From an uncultured Algibacter sp. (GTDB lineage Bacteria; Bacteroidota; Bacteroidia; Flavobacteriales; Flavobacteriaceae), in the NCBI GenBank assembly GCA_947499935.1, contig CANMQH010000006.1, forward strand, positions 62,001 to 126,000: a stretch of 64,000 bases of DNA. The letters run 5' to 3'. A program made the position numbers and the translations under genes. Below, one piece after another: positions 43,260 through 52,058 of this stretch. Under the pieces are notes generated by a model. The model was not told the DNA's origin. It searched no databases and saw only the letters and a program-made list of their open reading frames with translations. The first letter of the stretch is position 1. Every line of letters begins with the position of its first letter.

Positions 43260-44252
43260 ATGATTACAATAAATAATAAATTAGGCATACCCAAGTATAA
43301 GCAAATAATTAGTTCTGTAGAAAAAGCTATACTAGCTGGTCATTTAAAAAAGGGAAGTCAATTGCCTTCTATAAACGGTATAAAAAACACGCACAAGCTT
43401 TCTAGAGACACCGTTTTAATGGCCTTTAACGAATTAAAAAACAGAGGTATCATTCATTCTATTGTAGGAAAGGGGTATTATGTTTCTAGCATAGATGTTA
43501 ATATTACTCAAAAAGTTTTTCTACTCTTCGATGAATTAAATGCCTTTAAAGAAGATTTATATAATGCCTTTTTAGCACACCTTGGAGAAAACATTCAAGT
43601 GGATATCTTTTTTCATCATTTTAATAAAAACATTTTTAGTAAACTCATTCATGATAACTGTGGAGATTATAATGCTTATGTTATTATGCCTGCAAATCTA
43701 ATAAATACAGCATCTATAATTGAGGTTTTACCAAAAGAGCACGTATATATACTAGACCAAATCCATGACGATTTATCACAATACCCTGCTATATATCAAA
43801 ACTTCGAGAAATCTGTTTTCAATAGTTTAACCAATGCGCATCAACTTATAAAAAAATACAATAAACTCATTTTAGCATTTTCTAAAGACAAACAACCACA
43901 AGGCATGCTTAAAGGTTTTACTTCATTTTGTAAAAAAAATTCAATATCTTTTGATGTTTTAAGTTCTTTGCAAAATAGAATTCCTAAAAAAGGGGAATTA
44001 TACATCATCCCAGATGATATAAACTTGCTTAGAATCATTAAACAAGCCAAAAGCCAAAACGTATCTTTATCTAAAGATTTTGGTATCATTTCATATAACG
44101 ACACCTTGCTTAAAGAGCTTGTAGAAGGTGGCATTACAACCATATCCACAGACTTTAATTTAATGGGTAAACGATTGGCAGAAATGCTATTAAATAAAGA
44201 TTTATCAAAAATTGAAAACCCAACCAAACTCATTATTAGAAACTCATTATAA
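43260..44252 (+). CDS. GntR-family regulator with periplasmic-binding-protein-like effector domain
   Basis: 330 residues. Winged helix-turn-helix of the GntR type at about 5-75 (PKYKQIISSVEKAILAGHLKKGSQLPSI, LSRDTVLMAFNELKNRGIIHSIVGKGYYV). The rest is a LacI/PBP-like ligand-binding domain (about 85-330: VFLLFDELNAFKEDLYNAF, then DFGIISYNDTLLKELVEGGITTISTDFNLMGKRLAEMLL). The architecture resembles AraR-type regulators. It starts the galM-galK-galT unit (gap to galM 20 bases) and is divergent from the symporter, so it very likely controls all of them in response to galactose or a derivative. Confidence 0.9.
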   Translation: MITINNKLGIPKYKQIISSVEKAILAGHLKKGSQLPSINGIKNTHKLSRDTVLMAFNELKNRGIIHSIVGKGYYVSSIDVNITQKVFLLFDELNAFKEDLYNAFLAHLGENIQVDIFFHHFNKNIFSKLIHDNCGDYNAYVIMPANLINTASIIEVLPKEHVYILDQIHDDLSQYPAIYQNFEKSVFNSLTNAHQLIKKYNKLILAFSKDKQPQGMLKGFTSFCKKNSISFDVLSSLQNRIPKKGELYIIPDDINLLRIIKQAKSQNVSLSKDFGIISYNDTLLKELVEGGITTISTDFNLMGKRLAEMLLNKDLSKIENPTKLIIRNSL

Positions 44253-44272
44253 CACATTAAACACAACACAAA

Positions 44273-45172
44273 TTGTATCACATAAACCACAATACAAATT
44301 TAAACCTTTTAGAAATTAAAGATTCGCAAAACCATATTTATGGTAAAATATATCTTGATCAAGGCGCCAGTTTACAAGAACTAACATTGAATAATCAAAA
44401 GATTATACAAGATATGGCTCCATTAACTTATGATGATACTTATGCATCATCCATATTATTTCCGTTTGCCAATAGAGTTAAAGATGGTACTTATACATTT
44501 CAAGATCAGAATTATCAATTAAAAGTTAATCAAGAGGAAGAAAATAATGCCTTACACGGTTTAGTTTATAATAAATCATTTAAAATAGTAAAGCAAATTG
44601 CAAATACTGATTATGCATCTGTTACATTAAAATATGATGAAACTAATAAATCTATTGGTTTTCCATATACATATACCATACAACTGACTTATGTATTTAC
44701 CAAAGACCATTTAAGTTTAAAAGTGTCTGTAAAAAACACAGACCAGAAAGCATTTCCATTTACGTTGGGTTGGCATCCATATTTTGTAAGTGAGAATCTG
44801 TATGACAGTGATTTAATTTTTGATAGTACACAAAAACTAATTATTGGAGATAGAAACATAACCACAGGCATAAAAGATATTGACCCTATTGAAGTCTTTA
44901 ATATTAAAGACAAACAACTGGATGACTGCTGGGTTTTAAACGCTAATAAAGTAACATTTAATACACCTAAATATCAATTACACATTGATGCTTCTGCCAA
45001 AAACAATTTTCTGCAAGCCTATACGCCACCCAAAGCTAACACCATAGCTATAGAGCCTACAACAGGAGTTTCTAATAGTTATAACAATAAAATAGGTCTA
45101 GAAGTTTTAAAAGCTAATACGTCTTACCAGATAACATGGAATTTAAAAATAAATAATACTAAAGAGAACTAA
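44273..45172 (+). CDS. galM: Aldose 1-epimerase (galactose mutarotase)
   Basis: 299 residues of the galactose-mutarotase fold. Motifs: GASLQELTLNN, SSILFPFANRVKDGTYTF (Arg of the NRV/NR site), NALHGLVYNKSF (His of the NALHG motif), GWHPYF (second His) and IAIEPTTGVSNSYNNKIGLEVL (the Glu of the EP motif). It interconverts beta- and alpha-D-galactose before GalK. The start is TTG at 44273 (MYHINHNTNLNLLEIK); no earlier or nearby ATG precedes the first strand. It is separated by one base from galK, so the two are translationally coupled. No signal peptide, so it acts in the cytoplasm. Confidence 0.92.
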   Translation: MYHINHNTNLNLLEIKDSQNHIYGKIYLDQGASLQELTLNNQKIIQDMAPLTYDDTYASSILFPFANRVKDGTYTFQDQNYQLKVNQEEENNALHGLVYNKSFKIVKQIANTDYASVTLKYDETNKSIGFPYTYTIQLTYVFTKDHLSLKVSVKNTDQKAFPFTLGWHPYFVSENLYDSDLIFDSTQKLIIGDRNITTGIKDIDPIEVFNIKDKQLDDCWVLNANKVTFNTPKYQLHIDASAKNNFLQAYTPPKANTIAIEPTTGVSNSYNNKIGLEVLKANTSYQITWNLKINNTKEN

Positions 45173-45173
45173 C

Positions 45174-46325
45174 ATGAGTGCAACACTAATTAATGCTGTA
45201 AAAACCAAATTTATAGAAACCTTTAAACAAGAACCTATACTTGTATTTTCTCCTGGTAGAATAAATATTATTGGAGAACATACCGATTATAATGATGGTT
45301 TTGTGTTTCCCGCTGCCGTAGATAAAGGTATTGCAGCAGCAATACAAAAAAGCGATTCTGGAACTTCTACAGCTTATGCTACAGACAAAGACAGTAAAAT
45401 AGAATTTGCACTAGATAAACTAAAGCCCTCTAAAGAAGGTAATTGGGAAAACTACGTATTTGGTGTTGTTGCAGAAATACAAAATAGAAACAAAACTATT
45501 GGTAATTTTAATATTGCATTTAAAGGTGATATTCCTGGCGGTGCTGGGATGTCGTCTTCTGCAGCTTTAGAAAATAGTGTTGTTTTTGGTTTAAATGAAC
45601 TTTTTAACCTTGGGTTAACTAAACATGAAATGATTTTAATTTCGCAAAAAGCAGAACATAATTACGTAGGTGTTAATTGCGGAATTATGGATCAATATGC
45701 CAGTATGTTTGGTATTGAAAATAATGCCCTATTATTAGATTGCAGAACTGTAGAATCTAAACCTTATGAAATAGATTTTAAAGACCACCAGTTAATGTTA
45801 ATAAACACTAATGTAAAGCATAGTCTTTCTGATAGTGCTTATAACGATAGACGTTCGGCATGTGAAAGCATTGCCAAATTGCTTAACATAAAAGCCTTAA
45901 GAGATGCTACTGAAGCAGATTTAGAAACTGTAAAAGATAAAGTAACTCCCGAAAACTACCAAAAAGCATTATATGTTATCCAAGAAAACGAAAGAGCTAT
46001 GAAAGCTTCTAAAGCTATAGAAGATAATGACTTAGAAACATTAGGAGCTTTAATTTATGGTTCACACAATGGTTTACAACATCAATATAAAGTGAGTTGC
46101 GATGAGTTAGATTTTCTTGTAGACCAAGCCAAAGCCAACAAACAGGTTTTAGGTGCCAGAATGATGGGCGGTGGTTTTGGTGGTTGTACCATTAATTTGG
46201 TATCAAAAAAAGAAGCAAAAGCTTTTGCCGAAACAGCATCTATTGCATACAAAAAAGAATTTAATAAAGAATGTTCTGTCTATTTTATCAAATTATCAGA
46301 AGGAACACATTTAGTAACACAATAA
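45174..46325 (+). CDS. galK: Galactokinase
   Basis: 383 residues of the GHMP kinase family. The galactokinase signature is near the N-terminus: FSPGRINIIGEHTDYNDGFVFP. The ATP-binding loop is GDIPGGAGMSSSAALE (about 117-132). NCGIMDQYAS carries the catalytic Asp, and MMGGGFGGCTINLV is GHMP motif 3. Length is normal. It phosphorylates alpha-D-galactose to galactose 1-phosphate, the first committed Leloir step. It starts one base after galM. Confidence 0.97.
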   Translation: MSATLINAVKTKFIETFKQEPILVFSPGRINIIGEHTDYNDGFVFPAAVDKGIAAAIQKSDSGTSTAYATDKDSKIEFALDKLKPSKEGNWENYVFGVVAEIQNRNKTIGNFNIAFKGDIPGGAGMSSSAALENSVVFGLNELFNLGLTKHEMILISQKAEHNYVGVNCGIMDQYASMFGIENNALLLDCRTVESKPYEIDFKDHQLMLINTNVKHSLSDSAYNDRRSACESIAKLLNIKALRDATEADLETVKDKVTPENYQKALYVIQENERAMKASKAIEDNDLETLGALIYGSHNGLQHQYKVSCDELDFLVDQAKANKQVLGARMMGGGFGGCTINLVSKKEAKAFAETASIAYKKEFNKECSVYFIKLSEGTHLVTQ

Positions 46326-46342
46326 ACGATATACATTATAAA

Positions 46343-47365
46343 ATGAAGCATTCAGATTTACAGGATTATTCGCACAAACGATTTAATATATTAACTGGCG
46401 AATGGGTTTTAGTATCACCACATCGTGCAAAAAGACCATGGCAAGGACAAAATGAAGCCGTCTCTAACGAAGTAAGACCATCACATGACGAAACATGTTA
46501 TTTATGTGCAGGAAACACCAGAATTAATGGAGAAATAAACCCTAAATACAACGATGTTTTTGTATTTACCAACGATTTTGCAGCACTACAAAGCGATTCG
46601 CCAACCTTTTCATTTAAAGAAGGGCTTTTAGTTGCCAAAAGTGAAACAGGAGTTTGTAAAGTGATATGTTTTAGCCCAGACCATTCTAAAAGCTTGGCTG
46701 ACATGGCGCCTAGCGATATCCAAAAAGTTGTTTTTGCATGGCAAAGAGAGTTTAAAGATTTAGCAGAGAGGCCAAAGATAAATTATGTTCAAATTTTTGA
46801 AAACAAAGGTGCTGTCATGGGTTGTAGTAATCCGCATCCGCATGGTCAGATATGGAGCCAATCTACACTTCCAAACGAGGTAGATAAAAAAAACACACAA
46901 CAATTAAACTATTACAACAGTAGTAAAACAAGTCTTTTAGGAGATTATTTAACGCAAGAATTAGAAAAGCAAGAACGTATTATTTTTGAAAATGATGCTT
47001 TTGTGGTTCTAATTCCCTTTTGGGCTGTATGGCCTTTTGAGGCAATGATTGTTCCTAAAAAACAACAAGCTACCATTTTAGAAATGGATGATCAAGAAGC
47101 CTTGCTATATGCAGAAGCCATTTCGGTAATTACTAAAGCATATGATAAATTATTTAATACTTCATTTCCATATTCTAGTGGTATACATCAAGCACCAACA
47201 GATGGCAATGCAAATAAACATTGGCATTGGCATATGAGTTTTTACCCACCTTTATTGCGAAGTGCAACGGTTAAAAAATTTATGGTAGGCTACGAAATGT
47301 TTGGTTCTCCACAAAGAGATATTACAGCCGAAACTGCTGTAAGAATGCTTAGAGCATTACTCTAG
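46343..47365 (+). CDS. galT: Galactose-1-phosphate uridylyltransferase
   Basis: 340 residues from the ATG at 46343; an in-frame start 72 bases upstream would overlap galK and add a non-conserved leader. Zinc-site cysteines Cys52 and Cys55 lie in CYLCAGN. The catalytic motif is NPHPHGQIW with His165 and His167, the latter the uridylylated histidine position. The second half carries WAVWPFEAMIVPK and HWHWHMSFYPP (zinc histidines). Normal length. It completes galactose 1-phosphate to UDP-galactose; galE is not in this window. A terminator follows. Confidence 0.96.
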   Translation: MKHSDLQDYSHKRFNILTGEWVLVSPHRAKRPWQGQNEAVSNEVRPSHDETCYLCAGNTRINGEINPKYNDVFVFTNDFAALQSDSPTFSFKEGLLVAKSETGVCKVICFSPDHSKSLADMAPSDIQKVVFAWQREFKDLAERPKINYVQIFENKGAVMGCSNPHPHGQIWSQSTLPNEVDKKNTQQLNYYNSSKTSLLGDYLTQELEKQERIIFENDAFVVLIPFWAVWPFEAMIVPKKQQATILEMDDQEALLYAEAISVITKAYDKLFNTSFPYSSGIHQAPTDGNANKHWHWHMSFYPPLLRSATVKKFMVGYEMFGSPQRDITAETAVRMLRALL

Positions 47366-47390
47366 CCTATAAAACAAAGTACACTATTTT

Positions 47391-47430
47391 AATAAACCTG
47401 ATGCAAAATAGTATCAGGTTTATTATTTTC
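47391..47430 (+). terminator. Intrinsic terminator of the galactose operon
   Basis: Perfect 12-bp stem AATAAACCTGAT (47391-47402) with ATCAGGTTTATT (47413-47424), 10-base loop, followed by ATTTTC. It lies 25 bases past the galT stop. Confidence 0.85.
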
Positions 47431-47497
47431 GCACCTCCACATACTAAATCATAGCTTTAAAAGTTATATTTTTAGCCATCAAAATACAAGCTATTAC

Positions 47498-49060
47498 ATG
47501 AAACAGTATTTTTATTTTATATGTACCCTTAGTTTTTTATTACTTTGGAGTTCTTGTCGTAAAGATTTAGAATTTTCTCCGAGTACAGGTAATCTCCAAT
47601 TCTCAAGAGATACGGTGTTCTTAGACACCGTTTTCACCAACATTGGATCAAGCACTTATAATTTAAAGGTATATAACAAAAGTAACGAAGATATTTCTAT
47701 TCCATCACTAAGATTAGGTTTTGGAGAAACATCTAATTATAGACTAAATGTAGATGGTATAGCTGGTAAAGTGTTTGAAAATGTAGAAATTTTAGCAGAA
47801 GACAGCCTATTTATTTTTGTAGAATCGACTATAGATATTAATAATTTTCCAAACCCTGATGGCTCATATTTATACACCGACCAAATAGAATTTGATTCTG
47901 GATCTAACCAGCAAAAAGTAGAATTAGTAACTCTAGTTAAAGATGCTGTGTTTATTTTCCCTGATCGAGATGCTGATAGGGTAATAGAAACTTTGACTTT
48001 GAATATAGCAGGTGATTTACAAGATACAGACTTACAAGGTCGAGAATTAGAACCCGATGAGCTTACCTTTACAAACGAGAAACCTTATGTAATATATGGA
48101 TTTGCCACCGTACCACCTGGTGAGACCTTAACCATTAATCCAGGGGCAAGAGTACACTTTCATAATAATTCTGGAATTATTGTATCTAATAACGCATCTA
48201 TAAACATTAATGGAGCATTTAGTAACGACCAAGATTTACTTGAAAACGAAGTTATATTTGAAGGAGACCGTTTGGAATCTGTTTTTTCTGATGTTCCCGG
48301 ACAATGGGGCACTATTTGGCTATTAGATGGTAGTTTAAATAACACCATTAATTACGCTACTATTAAAAATGGAACAATTGGAATTTTATGTGATGGAAAC
48401 CCTAATGAAACGCCAAATAAGTTAACCATTACTAATTCTCAAATATACAACTCTAGTAGTTTTGGTATTTTAGGCAGAAATACCTCTATAGCTGGTCAAA
48501 ACGTTGTTATTAATAATGCAGGACTATCATCTTTTGCTGGAACTCTGGGCGGAAAATATAATTTTACACACTCTACACTTACAAATTATTGGCGTAATAG
48601 CTCAAGACAATTCCCAGCTATTTTACTCAATAATTTTGTTTTAGACGAAGATAATAATGCTACTATAGCCAATTTAACTGAAGCTAATTTTAACAACTGT
48701 ATTATCTACGGCAATGACAATCCTGAAATTTTACTAGATGAAATTGAAGATGATGCTGTTGTTTTTAACTTTAAGTTTACCAATAGCCTTATCCGTTTTG
48801 AAGACAGAAACGATAACTTTACAGGTTCAAACTTCGATTTTGACGATACTACGCATTATGAAGGTAATATATTTAATGAGGATCCTAATTTTAAAGACGT
48901 TGATAATAACATGATGATTATAGGAGACGATTCGGCTGCAATAAATAAAGGTTTGGCGCCATTTGCATTACAGGTTCCATCAGATATTTTAAATGTTAAT
49001 AGAACCGCTTCTCCAGATCTTGGTGCTTATCAACATATTACATTTCCTGTAGAAGATTAA
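47498..49060 (+). CDS. Predicted beta-helix surface lipoprotein
   Basis: 520 residues. Lipoprotein signal MKQYFYFICTLSFLLLWSSC (Cys20). The N-terminal part (about 30-145) is an immunoglobulin/Abnormal-spindle-like beta domain: FSRDTVFLDTVFTNIGSSTYNLKVYNKSNEDISI. The rest is a parallel beta-helix (TLTINPGARVHFHNNSGIIVSNNASININGAF, YATIKNGTIGILCDG, TITNSQIYNSSSFGILG) ending in SPDLGAYQH, as in choice-of-anchor Q proteins. It seems to be a conserved Flavobacteriia lipoprotein of unknown function. No catalytic residues were recognised; it is independent of the galactose operon, being separated by a terminator. Confidence 0.8.
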   Translation: MKQYFYFICTLSFLLLWSSCRKDLEFSPSTGNLQFSRDTVFLDTVFTNIGSSTYNLKVYNKSNEDISIPSLRLGFGETSNYRLNVDGIAGKVFENVEILAEDSLFIFVESTIDINNFPNPDGSYLYTDQIEFDSGSNQQKVELVTLVKDAVFIFPDRDADRVIETLTLNIAGDLQDTDLQGRELEPDELTFTNEKPYVIYGFATVPPGETLTINPGARVHFHNNSGIIVSNNASININGAFSNDQDLLENEVIFEGDRLESVFSDVPGQWGTIWLLDGSLNNTINYATIKNGTIGILCDGNPNETPNKLTITNSQIYNSSSFGILGRNTSIAGQNVVINNAGLSSFAGTLGGKYNFTHSTLTNYWRNSSRQFPAILLNNFVLDEDNNATIANLTEANFNNCIIYGNDNPEILLDEIEDDAVVFNFKFTNSLIRFEDRNDNFTGSNFDFDDTTHYEGNIFNEDPNFKDVDNNMMIIGDDSAAINKGLAPFALQVPSDILNVNRTASPDLGAYQHITFPVED

Positions 49061-49154
49061 TTATTTTGCATATATAATTAATTTGGAAACAAATAACTGG
49101 GTAAGACATTAACAGTTTTTTTTAGCTATTAATGTCCAACCTTAATTTAAAAAA

Positions 49155-50135
49155 ATGACTGTGTTCCCTGTAATTACCTCTACAATTTCTGCAAAAGCAT
49201 TAGGCACGTTTGTAAGAGAGAAATACAACTTGAATAAAAATTACGCCTGTAAATTATTCAGAACAGGGATGAATCACACCTACTTTCTTTCCGATAATAA
49301 AACAACATACGTTTTAAGAGTTTATAGCCATAATTGGAGATCTAAAGATGAAATTATTGAAGAGCTAACACTTTTAAATCTATTACGAGAAAACAATTTA
49401 AACATTTCTTATCCAATTAAAGATAAACACGGCGCATTTATCCAAGATATAAAAGCTCCAGAAGGCATTAGATATTTAGTAGTCTTTTCGTTTGCCAAAG
49501 GCAATAAAATTAGATTTACAGATAAAGAGACTTGTTTTTCTATTGGTGCTTTAATGGCTAAAATTCATAATCTTACTTTAAATAAAACTATAAACCGAGT
49601 TTCTTATAACAAAGCATCGCTTTTAGAATCACCTTACAATCATTTAAAACCATACTTTTCGGAGGAATTACCAGAAATGAAATTTGTTAAAGAGATTAGC
49701 GAATTTTATAAAAATACTGATTTTGAAAGTGTTCCAAAAGGCATTGTTCATATGGATATTTGGTATGATAATATGGCTATTAATAATGAAAAAGAGGTTA
49801 CAATTTTCGATTTTGACTTTTGTGGTAATGGCGCACAAATTTTAGATATTGGATATTTTTGTAAACAACTATTTCATATTGAAACCGATAAAAAAGAATA
49901 TGAAATTAAAATGAACTATTTTTTGGATGGCTACCAGAGTGTTAAATTATTATCTGATAATGAATTAAAATTAATTCCAAAAGCGGGATTAGCTGTTTTT
50001 GTTTTTTATCTAGGTGTTCAAGCCCAAAGGTTTGACTGGTCTAATGTTTTTTTAACTCAAAATTATCTCAAAATGGTTTATCTCCCTAGGCTAAAATCTT
50101 GGATTACATACAATCATATCGAAAAACAATTATAG
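49155..50135 (+). CDS. Aminoglycoside-phosphotransferase-fold kinase (APH/SrkA-like)
   Basis: 326 residues of the protein-kinase-like APH fold. The nucleotide loop region is RTGMNHTYFLSDNKTTYVLRVY (Arg/Lys near 58). The catalytic loop is IVHMDIWYDNM (residues about 195-205, Asp and Asn present), and the metal motif is IFDFDFCG. Such proteins phosphorylate small molecules (homoserine, choline, aminoglycosides) or proteins. The His-x-Asp-x-x-x-x-Asn loop has Met where His-Gly-Asp is usual (VHMD), a small difference also seen in YihE/SrkA relatives. Substrate unknown. The gene stands alone. Confidence 0.83.
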   Translation: MTVFPVITSTISAKALGTFVREKYNLNKNYACKLFRTGMNHTYFLSDNKTTYVLRVYSHNWRSKDEIIEELTLLNLLRENNLNISYPIKDKHGAFIQDIKAPEGIRYLVVFSFAKGNKIRFTDKETCFSIGALMAKIHNLTLNKTINRVSYNKASLLESPYNHLKPYFSEELPEMKFVKEISEFYKNTDFESVPKGIVHMDIWYDNMAINNEKEVTIFDFDFCGNGAQILDIGYFCKQLFHIETDKKEYEIKMNYFLDGYQSVKLLSDNELKLIPKAGLAVFVFYLGVQAQRFDWSNVFLTQNYLKMVYLPRLKSWITYNHIEKQL

Positions 50136-50233
50136 ATTACATCCCATAAAAAAAATAGAACAACCTTTATTTTAAAACATATATTAACGTGAGTTCTATA
50201 TAAAACTCAATAAACAATAGCATTTATATTTCT

Positions 50234-50330
50234 GACAAACAGTGATTTGTCATGTCGACAGAGCGAAGACATGAGCGACGAGACATCTCAGAAAGATGAG
50301 ATTCCTCCTCGTGCCTCGTTCGGAATGACA
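50234..50330. repeat. REP-like palindromic repeat element
   Basis: Several nested dyads: GACAAA/TTTGTC (50234-50251), TCATGTC/GACATGA (about 50250-50274), ATCTCA/TGAGAT (about 50285-50302), and ends TGTCAT (50248) and ATGACA (50325-50330). The text CTCGTGCCTCGTTCGGAATGAC is the widely dispersed Bacteroidetes intergenic repeat whose translation gives CHSERGTRRN-like false proteins. A minus-strand frame through it (50250-50510) is therefore not a gene. The rest of the 448-base gap (50136-50583) shows nothing except the glyA terminator. Confidence 0.75.
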
Positions 50331-50494
50331 CATTTCTCCTATTTGGATTTTTAAATAACTGATTGTCATACAACAATATATCGAACTCACATTATTAGCA
50401 AATAGATGCGTTAACGATTGAACGGCATGTTTGAAATCCTTTTTGCCTTTTCGCAAAAAGATTGAGTAGTGAAAGCGTGTTAAAACGCCAAAAA

Positions 50495-50528
50495 ACAAAA
50501 AATCCCACATAAAGCAGGATTTTTTCTA
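50495..50528 (-). terminator. Intrinsic terminator of glyA
   Basis: On the minus strand AAATCCTGC pairs with GTGGGATTT (two G-U) around TTTAT, followed by TTTTGTTTT. It lies about 55 bases past the glyA stop. Confidence 0.8.
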
Positions 50529-50583
50529 GTATTTTTATAAACACAAATAGATTTTAAAAAACTGTCTGTTCTTTATTTATATT

Positions 50584-51855
50584 TTACACAAACAAAGGTT
50601 TATCCTTCATCATAGCATTAACCGTAGACTTAACAGATTTTAAAACGGTTTCATTATCATAATTTGTAATAACCTGGTCTATTAGATCTACAATGGCAAC
50701 CATATCGTCTTCTTTTAGTCCTCGTGTGGTTACTGCAGCAGTACCCAAACGAATACCTGAGGTTACAAATGGAGACTTATCATCAAATGGTACCATGTTT
50801 TTATTTGCAGTAATGTCGGCTTTAACTAAAGCTTGTTCTGCATCTTTACCTGATACGTTTTTGTTACGTAAATCAATCAACATCATGTGGTTATCTGTAC
50901 CTCCAGAAATTATATTATAATCTTTAGCTACCAATGCATTGGCCATAGCGTTTGCATTTTTTTTAACTTGTAATTGGTAGGTTAAAAAGTCGTCTGTTAA
51001 GGCTTCTCCAAAAGCAATAGCTTTTGCTGCAATAATATGCTCTAATGGACCTCCTTGGTTTCCTGGAAACACAGCAGAATCTAACAATGAAGACATTTTA
51101 CGTAGATTTCCATTTTTTAATTTAATACCAAATGGATTGTCAAAATCTTGTCCCATCATAATCAATCCACCTCTTGGACCTCTTAAGGTCTTATGTGTTG
51201 TTGTTGTAACAATATGACAATGCGGAAGCGGATCATTTAAAATACCTTTGGCTATTAATCCCGCAGGATGCGAAATGTCTGCCAATAATATAGCGCCAAC
51301 ACTATCTGCAATAACTCTAAAACGCTTAAAATCTATATCTCTAGAATATGCAGATGCTCCAGCTATTATTAGTTTTGGTTGCTCTTTGGTAGCAATTTCT
51401 TGTATTTTATCATAATTTAAAATACCTGTTTCTTGCTCTACACCATAAAAAGATGGCTTATATAGTCTTCCAGAAAAATTAACTGGAGAACCATGCGTTA
51501 AATGCCCACCGTGAGATAAATCGAAACCTAAAATTTTATCACCAGCATTTATACAGGCATGGTATACAGCCGTATTAGCCTGACTACCAGAGTGTGGCTG
51601 AACATTAACATACTCAGCACCAAATAAGGTCTTTGCCCTATCTATAGCTATTTGCTCTACCTCGTCGACTACTTCGCAACCGCCATAATAGCGCTTTCCT
51701 GGGTAACCCTCAGCATATTTATTGGTTAATACAGAGCCTGCAGCTTCCATAACTTGGTTGCTCACAAAATTCTCTGATGCAATAAGCTCAATACCATGTA
51801 ATTGGCGTTCTTTTTCAGCTTGAATTAATTCAAAAATCTGTTCGTCGCGTTGCAT
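50584..51855 (-). CDS. glyA: Serine hydroxymethyltransferase
   Basis: 423 residues, the usual length. Landmarks: [68 protein letters not shown], and the PLP lysine Lys222 in [15 protein letters not shown]. It interconverts serine and glycine with tetrahydrofolate, feeding one-carbon units. Cytoplasmic homodimer or tetramer. It is divergent from the fumarylacetoacetase gene, with a shared control region holding paired GTAATTAC palindromes. Confidence 0.97.
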   Translation of the reverse strand: MQRDEQIFELIQAEKERQLHGIELIASENFVSNQVMEAAGSVLTNKYAEGYPGKRYYGGCEVVDEVEQIAIDRAKTLFGAEYVNVQPHSGSQANTAVYHACINAGDKILGFDLSHGGHLTHGSPVNFSGRLYKPSFYGVEQETGILNYDKIQEIATKEQPKLIIAGASAYSRDIDFKRFRVIADSVGAILLADISHPAGLIAKGILNDPLPHCHIVTTTTHKTLRGPRGGLIMMGQDFDNPFGIKLKNGNLRKMSSLLDSAVFPGNQGGPLEHIIAAKAIAFGEALTDDFLTYQLQVKKNANAMANALVAKDYNIISGGTDNHMMLIDLRNKNVSGKDAEQALVKADITANKNMVPFDDKSPFVTSGIRLGTAAVTTRGLKEDDMVAIVDLIDQVITNYDNETVLKSVKSTVNAMMKDKPLFV

Positions 51856-51882
51856 AAATTTATATTATGATTAAATGTTTTG

Positions 51883-51931
51883 CAAAAATATAAAATTGAA
51901 CACGTAATTACATTAAAAACAACGTAATTAC
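51883..51931. promoter_or_regulatory. glyA -7 box and paired GTAATTAC palindromes
   Basis: CAAAAATA (51883-51890; TATTTTTG on the minus strand) fits the -7 consensus 28 bases before the glyA ATG. Upstream of it the 10-mer ACGTAATTAC occurs twice, at 51902-51911 and 51922-51931, exactly 20 bases apart. Each copy contains the perfect 8-base palindrome GTAATTAC. Two dyads two helical turns apart are typical of an operator for a dimeric regulator; the regulator is not known. Confidence 0.45.
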
Positions 51932-52015
51932 TTCATAATTTTTTAACCATGTTATTAACCTTTACATAAAATCCATATTTTCCGTTTTTTGTAGGATAAA
52001 AATAAAAAAATTATG

Positions 52016-52023
52016 TAGGTTTG
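52016..52023 (+). promoter_or_regulatory. -7 promoter element of the fumarylacetoacetase gene
   Basis: TAGGTTTG matches TAnnTTTG, 35 bases before the ATG. TTTG at 51988-51991 is a possible -33 box with a long spacing of 24 bases. Confidence 0.5.
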
Positions 52024-52058
52024 ATAAGAATAGTATAAACCATAAATACAATTAAGTT

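Noticed and set aside
50250-50510. Minus-strand frame of 86 residues containing CHSERGTRRNL
   Set aside because: It runs through a REP-like intergenic repeat; this peptide is the known false translation of that repeat, and the frame has no start context.
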